Of a stretch of 48,126 nt of DNA, positions 24,746 through 32,264 are shown in pieces. Numbering within the stretch: position 1 is the first letter of the stretch; every line of letters starts with the position of its first letter. Origin of the DNA: JAPHTQ01 sp050287105. GTDB taxonomy: Bacteria > Pseudomonadota > Gammaproteobacteria > Thiohalomonadales > Thiohalomonadaceae. Both the position numbers and the translations under genes were made by a program. The stretch is from positions 1-48,126 of the forward strand of contig JBNKBG010000009.1 in assembly GCA_050287105.1 (NCBI GenBank), in the 5' to 3' direction. The notes under the pieces were generated by a model, which was given only the letters and a program-made list of their open reading frames with translations, had not been told where the DNA came from and searched no databases.

Positions 24746-26752
24746 TTTCTTTCCGAATGCCTCAATCAATGGTTTGATGTGTTTTTCATAGTTGCGCCAG
24801 CGTTCACGTGAGCTCTGGTAGATTGGTTTGCGCACCTGATCAAAGCTGGCGGTCTTGGTGACCAGTTTCGATTTGTGCGGCGATAGACATGCCTCATCCC
24901 ACTCCAGCCCACAAAACTCGATCAATTTCGGGATCTCCTCGGCGCTGTTGGCTGTTAATGCCTCGTAACTGAGGTGGTAGATCTCGCTGGGTAACACCTT
25001 CTCCCAGTGCGCCATGATGCGTTGATACTGGCCGTAGTAGTGCACCAGGTTGTCCAGGTCGTAGGAGAAATCGAGACCGGCCGCGCCGAAGTTCTGGAAG
25101 TAGCAGGAGAGGCTGGTATCGATGGGATTGCGCATGCAGTGGATGATCTTTGCCTGTGGGAACATCAGACTGATCATGCCGAGGAAAACGAAGTTCTGTG
25201 GCATTTTGTCGGTGACGTGCGCCAATCCGGCATCATTCAATTCACCAATGAATGCCAGATAGGCACTGGCCAGAGTATCCATCTGCGCCTGTGACAGCGT
25301 TGTGGCGCACTCGGGGAATGGTGTTTCTGTCTCCATACGCTGCGGTAGTGACTCGCAGAGGTTACGGATCTCGGTCAGTTCTCCTGCGCCGAATACCTGT
25401 GGATGGCTGGCGATGATTTTCTCAGTCAGGCTGGTGCCGGAGCGGGGCATGCCGATGATGAAGATGGGCTTGTTACTGCCATGACCTGCTTTGGGGAGTT
25501 GCGCCATTACTGCCTTGTCAAAGGTGGTCATGTAGCGGTTGAACAGATCCTCTACCCCGGCCTTGTTATATTTTAGTGGCTTGAGACTGTTTGCGGTTTT
25601 GAAGAGGGCGAATGCCTTGTCGTATTCACCCACGCTGTCATAAAACTCACCGGCGATGAATGAGAGGCTCAGGCGCACCGCATCGGGTAGTGCTGGCTTT
25701 GCCAGTACATCCTGGATCAGTTTATTCGCCTGCTCCTGGTGGTTAAAGCGCTTTGCCAGGGTGATGTAGATCTGAAGTGCATCGGTATTAATCCGCTGCT
25801 TGCCGGTGATCATAGGTTGGACCAATTCAAAGGCCTCATCGTTCTTACCCATGCGCTGCAATAGTCCGGCCTTTTGCACCAGATAGCGTGTCTCTTCCGG
25901 TTTCAAGGCGATAGCCCTGTCGGTGTGCTGCAGTGCCTCCTCCCATCGTCCTTCGACTCCAACCGCTGCGGAGAGGGTGGAGTGGCTCTCCGCATCCTCC
26001 GGATCGAGCTGCAGGGCGCGGCGGGCGTGTTCAATGCCCAGCTGATTTTTTCCATACTCGATGTAGGCCTTGGCCAGATTGGCATGGTTGGCTGCCTTCA
26101 GTGGCTCCACCTCGACCAGCTTGTGACCCCAGAAGGCCGATTCAAGCGGATTACCAAGATAACGGGTGGCGATCATCAGGGTGTTCAGGTTAAGCGGATT
26201 ACCAGGAGAGAGCAGATCTGCCGCTCGGGCAATCTTTTCAGCGTCGGCAAAGTGCTGCAGTGACAGATGGAGATCGGCCAGATGGGTGAGTGGTTGCGGG
26301 TCGCCTTTACGCGCTAGAACCGCCCGCTCCAACAGGGGCAGTGCTTCGTTGTTACGGCCAGCGAATTTTACCAGCAGCGCCAGGTTGAATAGTGCCTCAC
26401 TATCGGCGGGATCCAGTTCCAGTGCTTTACGGAAATGTGTTTCAGCTACCTCATCTTCGCCCAGGGCGTAGCTGGCGGCGCCAAGGTTACGCTGAAACAG
26501 GCCACGCTCAGGTTCGAAGGTCACCGCGGTAAGAAAGAATTCCCTGGCCAGTTGGCTCTGTCCAGCCTGCAGCGCGATCAGTCCCAGCAGGTTGTAGATG
26601 TCGGCATTGGTGGAATCGGTTGCCAGCGCCTGTTGGCAGTAGTCACTGGCCCTGGCCAGATCGCCGCCGCGCAGGTGCAACTCGGCCAGTTCCAGCAGTT
26701 CGTCCGTAGTGCTTGGGTTTTTCTGCTCGTCGGTGGAGGATTGCTTGTTCAT
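24743..26752 (-). CDS. TPR-repeat sulfotransferase
   Basis: 669 residues in two parts. Residues about 15-400 are a chain of tetratricopeptide repeats (ASDYCQQALATDSTNADIYN, ALGEDEVAETHFRKALELDP and others). Residues about 425-665 form a sulfotransferase domain with the PAPS-binding loop FIIGMPRSGTSLTEKI (about 430) and the 3'-phosphate motif CMRNPIDTSLSCYFQ (about 538). No signal peptide is visible, so it is probably cytoplasmic. TPRs suggest a protein or large partner; the acceptor is unknown. It sits on the opposite strand between flgL and fliC, where other bacteria keep flagellin-modification genes. ATG 26752 has GAGG eight bases upstream. A role in flagellin or flagellin-glycan sulfation is inference only. 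Confidence 0.88.
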   Translation of the reverse strand: MNKQSSTDEQKNPSTTDELLELAELHLRGGDLARASDYCQQALATDSTNADIYNLLGLIALQAGQSQLAREFFLTAVTFEPERGLFQRNLGAASYALGEDEVAETHFRKALELDPADSEALFNLALLVKFAGRNNEALPLLERAVLARKGDPQPLTHLADLHLSLQHFADAEKIARAADLLSPGNPLNLNTLMIATRYLGNPLESAFWGHKLVEVEPLKAANHANLAKAYIEYGKNQLGIEHARRALQLDPEDAESHSTLSAAVGVEGRWEEALQHTDRAIALKPEETRYLVQKAGLLQRMGKNDEAFELVQPMITGKQRINTDALQIYITLAKRFNHQEQANKLIQDVLAKPALPDAVRLSLSFIAGEFYDSVGEYDKAFALFKTANSLKPLKYNKAGVEDLFNRYMTTFDKAVMAQLPKAGHGSNKPIFIIGMPRSGTSLTEKIIASHPQVFGAGELTEIRNLCESLPQRMETETPFPECATTLSQAQMDTLASAYLAFIGELNDAGLAHVTDKMPQNFVFLGMISLMFPQAKIIHCMRNPIDTSLSCYFQNFGAAGLDFSYDLDNLVHYYGQYQRIMAHWEKVLPSEIYHLSYEALTANSAEEIPKLIEFCGLEWDEACLSPHKSKLVTKTASFDQVRKPIYQSSRERWRNYEKHIKPLIEAFGKK

Positions 26753-26941
26753 GTGCGTGCCTCTTCCCCTTGGTATGCGGGCGTGCGCTGAAATATTGAC
26801 GTTACCAGGTAAAACAGCAATTTACATGCCACTACCCCATGTATCCGTATGCCCCGGGCAATCACGCAGCGCGCTGTTGTACGATTATAACATGTTGATT
26901 ATATGGCATAAATTGTGCGCCGCTTTTTTGCCTTTCAGGGG
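26753..26941. other. Divergent control region, sulfotransferase / fliC
   Basis: No gene. Two TATAAT-like hexamers reading leftward (26884-26889 and 26898-26903) could serve the sulfotransferase gene, without a clear -35. On the plus strand TGGCAT-AAATT-GTGCGC at 26904-26920 has correct sigma-54 GG/GC spacing but a poor -12, so it is a weak second candidate for fliC. The convincing fliC promoter follows. Confidence 0.4.
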
Positions 26942-26968
26942 TAAAGTTTTCCCTGTTCGGGCCGATAC
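26942..26968 (+). promoter_or_regulatory. Sigma-28 (FliA) promoter of fliC
   Basis: TAAAGTTT (26942-26949), 11 bases, GCCGATAC (26961-26968): 15 of 16 consensus positions. The expected start near 26975 gives a leader of roughly 90 bases with GGAG-type motifs (CCGGAGG near 26975, and GAGAGGAG as the ribosome site). Confidence 0.95.
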
Positions 26969-27067
26969 CTTTGACCGGAGGCGGTGAATATCCTGATCTG
27001 GATATATCCGCCAGAGTCAAAATCATTTCCCGCCGCATCTAGAGTGCCTCGGGAGAGGAGAAGAAAG

Positions 27068-28435
27068 ATGGCCCAGATTATCAACACCAACATTCTGTCG
27101 CTGACCGCACAGCGTAACCTGAACCGGAACCAGTCCAACATGGCCGTGTCCATGCAACGACTCTCTTCCGGTCTGCGCATCAATAGCGCCAAGGACGACG
27201 CGGCGGGTTTGGCGATTTCCGAGCGATTCACTACCCAGATTCGTGGCCTGAACCAGGCGATTCGTAACGCCAATGACGGTGTTTCCTTCGCCCAGACCGC
27301 TGAAGGCGCACTAAGCACCGTCGGTGATTCACTGCAGCGTATTCGCGAACTGGCGGTACAGTCCATCAACGACACCAACTCATCTTCAGACCGTCAGGCA
27401 CTGAACAACGAGGTGAGCCAGCTGGTTTCCGAGATCAACCGCGTATCCAGTTCCACCCAGTTCAACGGTCAGAACATTCTTGACGGTTCACTAAGCACCC
27501 TGACCTTCCAGGTCGGCGCTAACCAGAACCAGACCATTGCGGTCACCGGCGTTGACAGCCGTGGTTCTGCACTGGGTGCCGCTTACGATACCGGTACAGC
27601 AATCCTGGCCAGCAGTATTACTGCGATGACCGACATTACCCTCAACGGTATTGCTGTCGATCTGACCACTTCTACCACTGTTAGCGATGTTGTTTCAGCT
27701 ATCAATAATGGCTACGCCAGCCATGGTGTACAGGCGCTGCGTGATACTACCATCACCACTGCTGCCCTGACTGTTGCGGCGGCCCTGACTGGTACCAACA
27801 CTGCCAGCGTTACGATGAACGGTGTTGCTATCGACTTCAATGCTGCAACCAGTGCTACCTCAACGACTGTGGCAGCGCAGATCAACAACTTCTCCACCCA
27901 GACTGGCGTAACTGCTACGGTTGTCGCTACAGGTGCTGCAGGTACTATAACCCTGACCAGTTCGGCCGATATCGCGGTAACTGCTGATGCGGGTGCAGTG
28001 GTTGGCGGTGCTGAGACCTATAACCGTGGCATCATCCTCGCTACTGACGTAGGTTCTACCATCACTGTCGGCGGTACCGATGCCGCAGCGTTGGGTCTTG
28101 GTGCCATCGCCGCGGTCGACCATACCCTCAACGGTGTGGACGTACTGACCGGTACCACTGCCAACGCCTCACTGCTGGTACTGGACTTCGCCCTGCAACA
28201 GGTCAGTGGTCTGCGTTCCGAACTGGGTGCGGTTCAGACCCGTTTCGAGTCCACCATCTCCAACCTCGAAGTTACTGCTGAAAACATGACCTCAGCCCGG
28301 TCACGTATCCGTGATACCGACTTCGCCAAGGAGACGGCTGACCTGACCCGTGTGCAGATCCTGCAACAGGCCGGTATCGCCATGTTGGCCCAGGCCAATG
28401 CGCAGCCGCAGAGCGTTCTTGCCCTGCTGCAGTAA
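27068..28435 (+). CDS. fliC: Flagellin FliC
   Basis: The filament subunit, 455 residues. The conserved D0/D1 N-terminus (AQIINTNILSLTAQRNLNRN, then QRLSSGLRINSAKDDAAGLA) and C-terminus (RIRDTDFAKETADLTRVQIL, then QAGIAMLAQANAQPQSVLAL) frame a Thr/Ala/Val-rich centre. In that centre two related units occur, TLNGIAVDLTTSTTVSDVV (about 191) and TMNGVAIDFNAATSATST (about 248), resembling flagellin hook-IN motifs. Tyr is rare (AYDTG, NGYAS, ETYNRG). ATG 27068 has GAGGAG upstream. It is the only flagellin in the window, ends in a strong terminator, and is driven by FliA. Confidence 0.97.
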   Translation: MAQIINTNILSLTAQRNLNRNQSNMAVSMQRLSSGLRINSAKDDAAGLAISERFTTQIRGLNQAIRNANDGVSFAQTAEGALSTVGDSLQRIRELAVQSINDTNSSSDRQALNNEVSQLVSEINRVSSSTQFNGQNILDGSLSTLTFQVGANQNQTIAVTGVDSRGSALGAAYDTGTAILASSITAMTDITLNGIAVDLTTSTTVSDVVSAINNGYASHGVQALRDTTITTAALTVAAALTGTNTASVTMNGVAIDFNAATSATSTTVAAQINNFSTQTGVTATVVATGAAGTITLTSSADIAVTADAGAVVGGAETYNRGIILATDVGSTITVGGTDAAALGLGAIAAVDHTLNGVDVLTGTTANASLLVLDFALQQVSGLRSELGAVQTRFESTISNLEVTAENMTSARSRIRDTDFAKETADLTRVQILQQAGIAMLAQANAQPQSVLALLQ

Positions 28436-28458
28436 GCAAACGTGGCATTAACCAGAGT

Positions 28459-28485
28459 CCCGGGGCCTTTGCCCCGGGTTTTCCC
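28459..28485 (+). terminator. fliC terminator
   Basis: CCCGGGGC (28459-28466) pairs with GCCCCGGG (28471-28478), loop CTTT, followed by TTTTCCC. Confidence 0.9.
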
Positions 28486-28511
28486 GGTTAATAAATGATT
28501 AGGTGATGACA

Positions 28512-28940
28512 ATGGAAACGGAATTAAATAACACCGTTGTACTAGGGGCCAGACGCTCGCCGTCTGCAGCACCTGCTCACCAGTCAGAATCTGCCACGGG
28601 TGCTATTGCATCCACTCTTTCCTCTGCACCTTTACCAAGCAGCACAGGTAGTGGAGGGGATAAAAGTGTCACCCAGGGAAATGGGGATACGGGTGGAGCA
28701 TCGGCTACTACCAACCTGGAGCAGGCTCTGCAGGACCTTAGCGGTTACGTGCAGAACGTTCAGCGCAACTTGCAGTTCGATGTCGATGACACCAGCGGAC
28801 ATACTATTATCCGCGTTGTTGACAGCGAAACCGCTGAGATTATTCGCCAGATTCCCTCTGAAGAAGTCCTGGTCCTCGCCAGACATCTGAAGAGTATGAG
28901 CGAAGGAGAGCAAGGGCTGTTTCTGAAAGAGAAGGCCTGA
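28512..28940 (+). CDS. flaG: FlaG family protein
   Basis: A 142-residue FlaG-type protein; in Vibrio and Campylobacter relatives FlaG affects filament length or stability, and its mechanism is not settled. The N-terminal 75 residues are low-complexity Ser/Ala/Gly/Thr. The conserved C-terminal domain reads LQDLSGYVQNVQRNLQFDVD, then GHTIIRVVDSETAEIIRQIP and SEEVLVLARHLKSM. I chose ATG 28512, with AGGTG at 28501-28505; ATG 28506 and GTG 28503 are in frame but too close. The place between fliC and fliD is standard. Confidence 0.93.
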   Translation: METELNNTVVLGARRSPSAAPAHQSESATGAIASTLSSAPLPSSTGSGGDKSVTQGNGDTGGASATTNLEQALQDLSGYVQNVQRNLQFDVDDTSGHTIIRVVDSETAEIIRQIPSEEVLVLARHLKSMSEGEQGLFLKEKA

Positions 28941-28944
28941 AACC

Positions 28945-28961
28945 TGGCACCAGTCTTGCTA
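28945..28961 (+). promoter_or_regulatory. Sigma-54 promoter of fliD
   Basis: TGGCAC-CAGTC-TTGCTA is a full consensus match with GG (28946-28947) and GC (28958-28959) ten bases apart, 140 bases before fliD. Confidence 0.9.
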
Positions 28962-28988
28962 ATTTTCAGCTGTATAGCAGGACTGGTG
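28948..28988. repeat. Inverted repeat covering the fliD promoter
   Basis: CACCAGTC-T-TGCTA (28948-28961) pairs with TAGCA-G-GACTGGTG (28975-28988): 14 pairs including one G-T, with a 13-base loop. The left arm is the sigma-54 promoter itself. Confidence 0.85.
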
Positions 28989-29100
28989 TCAATATCCTGA
29001 CCCGTGCAATACGCCATGGGCTTTTGTATTTGTGCCGTTGAACGCGGCAGGCTATTGACTACTCTGAAGTAAGGTAATCACAACGGTTTCGAGGTTAACT

Positions 29101-31134
29101 ATGGCCGGTATCAGCGTTTCAGGAATTGGCTCCGGACTGGATATCGCATCACTTGTCGATCAACTGGTCACGGCGGAACGTGCGCCTGTCGAAAACCGTC
29201 TTAACGTCAAAGAAGCAAACGTACAGGCGAAACTCTCCGCCTACGGTATGCTCAAATCAGCACTCTCCAGTTTTCAAACCACTGTTGCCGGTCTGGCCGA
29301 CGTCAGCGCTTTTCAGGGGCTCAAAGGAACCAGTTCCGACAGCAGTGTCGTCAGTGTTAGCACCAGCAGCAGTGCGAATACCGGTAACTACAGCATTGCA
29401 GTGACCACGCTGGCTGAGGCGCAATCGATCGCCTCCAAGGCATTCGCCGACACCTCCAGCACGGTTGGAACCGGCAGCCTGACCTTCCAGTTCGGTACCT
29501 ACAACAGCGGTGGCAACACCTTTACCGCCAACGGCGACAAGGCCATTGCCGTGGTGGATATCGCCACGACGGACAACAGCCTCGTGGGGATCCGCGATGC
29601 GGTGAACAACGCCAATATCGGTGTCTCCGCCAGCATCGTCAACGACGGCAGCGGCTACCGCCTGGTATTTCAGTCCGACGACTCAGGTGCGGCGAACAGT
29701 TTAAAGGTCACTGTTTCCGATTCTAGTGATGTGAGTGACACCGATGACGCGGGCCTGTCGCAACTGGCCTACGATCCGACCGCCGCTGGCGTCGGTAGTG
29801 GCAAGAATATGAGCGAAACGGTTACCGCCGTGGATGCCAGCTTCAGTGTGAATGGACTGAGCATCACCAGTAGCACGAATCAGATCACCGATGCCATTGA
29901 AGGGGTAACCCTCAATCTGAAGGACGTTACCTCGGGTACCCCCGTCAGTGTCTCGATACAACGCGACACCAGCGGCATTACCAGCAAGGTGCAGTCGTTT
30001 GTTACCAGCTATAACGACATGATCAGCACGATCACTAGCCTCACCAGCTACGATGCCAGCAGTGGTTCAGCAGGCATTCTGCTGGGGGATTCCATTGCCC
30101 GTAATGTGACCAGCCAGGTCCGTAGCTTGATTTCCACTGCGGTCAGTGGATTGAGCGGCAATTACACCTCTCTGGTCAGCATCGGTATCACCACTCAGGC
30201 AGGCGGTACGCTGGCACTCGATCAAACCAAGTTGAGTAGCGCCATGAGTAGCGACTACTCGGTAGTCGGTAAACTTTTTTCCGCCATCGGCACCACCGAT
30301 GATTCGCTGATCAGCTTTGTCGACTCCACCTCGACCTCGACGATCGGTGACTACGCAATCAACATCAGTCAACTGGCGACCCAGGCCAAGATCACCGGTG
30401 CTGCCGATTCCGGTTTCCCCATGACCATCGACGCCAACAACGACAACTTTGTGATCAAGGTCGATGGCAGCCAATCTGCCAGTATTGCGTTGACCCAGCA
30501 GAGCTACGCTAGTGGCGCCGAACTGGCCGTTGAGTTGCAAAGCCGCATTAATGGCGATGTGAATTTGAAGAGCGCCGGGGTGAGCGTCAGTGTCAGCTAC
30601 GTCACTGACCATTTTGAAATCTCATCATCGACCTATGGTAGCGATTCGACCATCGAGATCGTCACCGTCGATACCAACACCGCAGCTACTCTGGGACTTT
30701 CTGTGGGTGTTGGTACCGATGGTCTTGATGTCGCAGGCACTATCGGCGGTGTCAGCGCTACCGGCAGTGGTCAAATTCTTACCGGAAACGGAAATGCGGC
30801 CGGGATCAGTTTGAAGGTGTTGGGTAGCACTACCGGGGATCGTGGAACGTTGACCTTCAGTCGTGGGGTAGCGGATCAGATCAATACCCTGCTGGATGGA
30901 TACCTGTCGAGTGACAGCATTATCAGTGCACGTACCGACGGCCTGAACAGCCGTATCGATGATATTAATGAGCAGCGTGATCGACTGGCGCGCCGTATCG
31001 AAATGATTCAGCAGCGCTATACCATCCAGTTCACCGCGATGGATACCCTGTTGGGTCAGTTACAGTCCACCAGTACCTACCTGACCTCACAACTGGCTGC
31101 ACTCCCTGGAGCGACCTATTCGTCATCGAAATAG
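29101..31134 (+). CDS. fliD: Flagellar filament cap FliD
   Basis: FliD forms the cap at the filament tip under which flagellin folds. It has 677 residues, about 200 more than the well-studied enterobacterial and Pseudomonas caps. The N-terminus MAGISVSGIGSGLDIASLVD and the C-terminal coiled coil (RTDGLNSRIDDINEQRDRLA, RRIEMIQQRYTIQF) are typical. A flagellin hook-IN-like unit occurs at about 96 (NYSIAVTTLAEAQSIASKAF) and a second at about 417 (DYAINISQLATQAKITGA), so the extra length looks like an added surface domain of the same fold. GAGG lies seven bases before the ATG. A sigma-54 promoter drives it. Confidence 0.96.
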   Translation: MAGISVSGIGSGLDIASLVDQLVTAERAPVENRLNVKEANVQAKLSAYGMLKSALSSFQTTVAGLADVSAFQGLKGTSSDSSVVSVSTSSSANTGNYSIAVTTLAEAQSIASKAFADTSSTVGTGSLTFQFGTYNSGGNTFTANGDKAIAVVDIATTDNSLVGIRDAVNNANIGVSASIVNDGSGYRLVFQSDDSGAANSLKVTVSDSSDVSDTDDAGLSQLAYDPTAAGVGSGKNMSETVTAVDASFSVNGLSITSSTNQITDAIEGVTLNLKDVTSGTPVSVSIQRDTSGITSKVQSFVTSYNDMISTITSLTSYDASSGSAGILLGDSIARNVTSQVRSLISTAVSGLSGNYTSLVSIGITTQAGGTLALDQTKLSSAMSSDYSVVGKLFSAIGTTDDSLISFVDSTSTSTIGDYAINISQLATQAKITGAADSGFPMTIDANNDNFVIKVDGSQSASIALTQQSYASGAELAVELQSRINGDVNLKSAGVSVSVSYVTDHFEISSSTYGSDSTIEIVTVDTNTAATLGLSVGVGTDGLDVAGTIGGVSATGSGQILTGNGNAAGISLKVLGSTTGDRGTLTFSRGVADQINTLLDGYLSSDSIISARTDGLNSRIDDINEQRDRLARRIEMIQQRYTIQFTAMDTLLGQLQSTSTYLTSQLAALPGATYSSSK

Positions 31135-31144
31135 GCAATAACGG

Positions 31145-31171
31145 TAAAGTCTCAGGTACTGCGGACGATAC
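31145..31171 (+). promoter_or_regulatory. Sigma-28 (FliA) promoter of fliS
   Basis: TAAAGTCT (31145-31152), 11 bases, GACGATAC (31164-31171): 13 of 16 consensus positions with exact spacing. It lies in the 114 bp between fliD and fliS, so fliS-fliT can be expressed late and apart from fliD. An 8 bp hairpin (31190-31197 with 31204-31211) lies in the leader. Confidence 0.75.
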
Positions 31172-31248
31172 AGTAACTATGTAGATAGACTCACCGATAA
31201 TGCTCGGTGAGAACACCATAACCACACTGAAATGAAGGAAGGTATGCG

Positions 31249-31683
31249 ATGAATAATCCTCTGCAGCACTACCAGAAGATGAAGGCAGACCAGGCGGTAT
31301 CCGGTGCGGACCCTCATCGCCTTATCGTGATGCTGATGCAGGGAGTTATCGAAAAAGTGGTTGCGGCAAAAGGTTATCTGCAACAGGGGAATCGTGCCGA
31401 AAAAGCCCAGCAGATTAGTTGGGCCATCTCCATTCTCGACGGTCTGCGCATGAGTCTGGACAAGGAGAAGGGCGGTGAGATTGCGCAAAACCTGGATGAC
31501 CTTTACGGCTATATGGAAGAGCAACTGCTCAAGGCCAATGTCAAAGACGATAGCAGGATACTTGAAGAGGTTGCCGGTCTGATGAACACCGTTCTCAGTG
31601 GCTGGATGGAGATCGCCCCGGCCAAGCCGCAGGTAAATACAGATCGTCCGGTAACTGCAGGTAGTCTACAGGTCGGTGCCTGA
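31249..31683 (+). CDS. fliS: Flagellin export chaperone FliS
   Basis: FliS binds the flagellin C-terminus and prevents premature polymerisation in the cytoplasm. The 144-residue helical-bundle protein has the typical opening (HYQKMKADQAVSGADPHRLI), VMLMQGVIEKVVAAKGYLQQ, and the central ILDGLRMSLDKEKGGEIAQN and LDDLYGYMEEQLLKAN. AAGGAAGG lies upstream of the ATG. It follows fliD and has its own sigma-28 promoter, matching expression of its client fliC. Confidence 0.97.
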   Translation: MNNPLQHYQKMKADQAVSGADPHRLIVMLMQGVIEKVVAAKGYLQQGNRAEKAQQISWAISILDGLRMSLDKEKGGEIAQNLDDLYGYMEEQLLKANVKDDSRILEEVAGLMNTVLSGWMEIAPAKPQVNTDRPVTAGSLQVGA

Positions 31684-31694
31684 GAGCAAAGCCA

Positions 31695-32021
31695 GTGCAC
31701 CAGGAGCGGCAGAACCAGTGGCAGCACCTACTCGACTTCACCAGCGATATGCTGAGGCGTGCGCAGGCGGGTGAGTGGGATGATCTGAGCGCTATGGCTG
31801 GCGAACGTCAGCTCGGGTTTGAGCGCTTTTTTGCCGAACCTGTAACAACCGATTATGCCGCCACGGTGGCAGAGGGAATTCATACCATCTCTCGTATCGA
31901 TGCCGAGATCGCTGCCCTGGCAGCGACTGCGCACGGTGTTATCACGCGTGAGCAGGAGATGCTCAATAAACGTCAATTGGCCACGCGCGCCTACACTGAT
32001 CCACGAATTCAGCAACGCTGA
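31695..32021 (+). CDS. fliT: FliT-like flagellar chaperone
   Basis: A 108-residue mostly helical protein opening WQHLLDFTSDMLRRAQAGEW and containing ISRIDAEIAALAATAHGVIT. Third genes after fliD-fliS are FliT-type chaperones for FliD or the export ATPase, and size and helix content fit, but sequence identity to classic FliT is low by eye, so the name rests mainly on position. The start is GTG 31695 with GAGAG about eight bases upstream. A weak hairpin (32048-32065) follows. Confidence 0.7.
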   Translation: MHQERQNQWQHLLDFTSDMLRRAQAGEWDDLSAMAGERQLGFERFFAEPVTTDYAATVAEGIHTISRIDAEIAALAATAHGVITREQEMLNKRQLATRAYTDPRIQQR

Positions 32022-32047
32022 ATGAACTTGCCCGGATTTTTTTCTCA

Positions 32048-32069
32048 GGCGCTCATCGGAGCGTCCTTT
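32048..32069 (+). terminator. Weak terminator after fliT
   Basis: GGCGCTC (32048-32054) pairs with GAGCGTC (32059-32065, one G-T), loop ATCG, followed by CTTT. Confidence 0.45.
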
Positions 32070-32124
32070 GCACCGCATTTTTTCGCAATCCCCATCCATG
32101 AGTAAGGTTAAAATACCATATAAA

Positions 32125-32227
32125 TTATGCGTTTATGTGCGGCATAACGAGTTTTTGACAGATGTTAAGGTGAAATTTCTGTGATGTAGTACCAATTTTT
32201 TGACATATCCTGATCGCGTGCTAGCCT
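32125..32227 (+). promoter_or_regulatory. fleQ promoter region
   Basis: Two TTGACA hexamers occur at 32155-32160 and 32200-32205. The second has TAGCCT after 16 bp as a weak -10. A dyad TTATGC-N11-GCATAA lies at 32125-32147. No sigma-54 or sigma-28 pattern is seen, in keeping with fleQ at the top of the cascade. Confidence 0.45.
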
Positions 32228-32264
32228 GAAGAAGTCTTAAGAAAAACTCATCGGATAATAAAAC

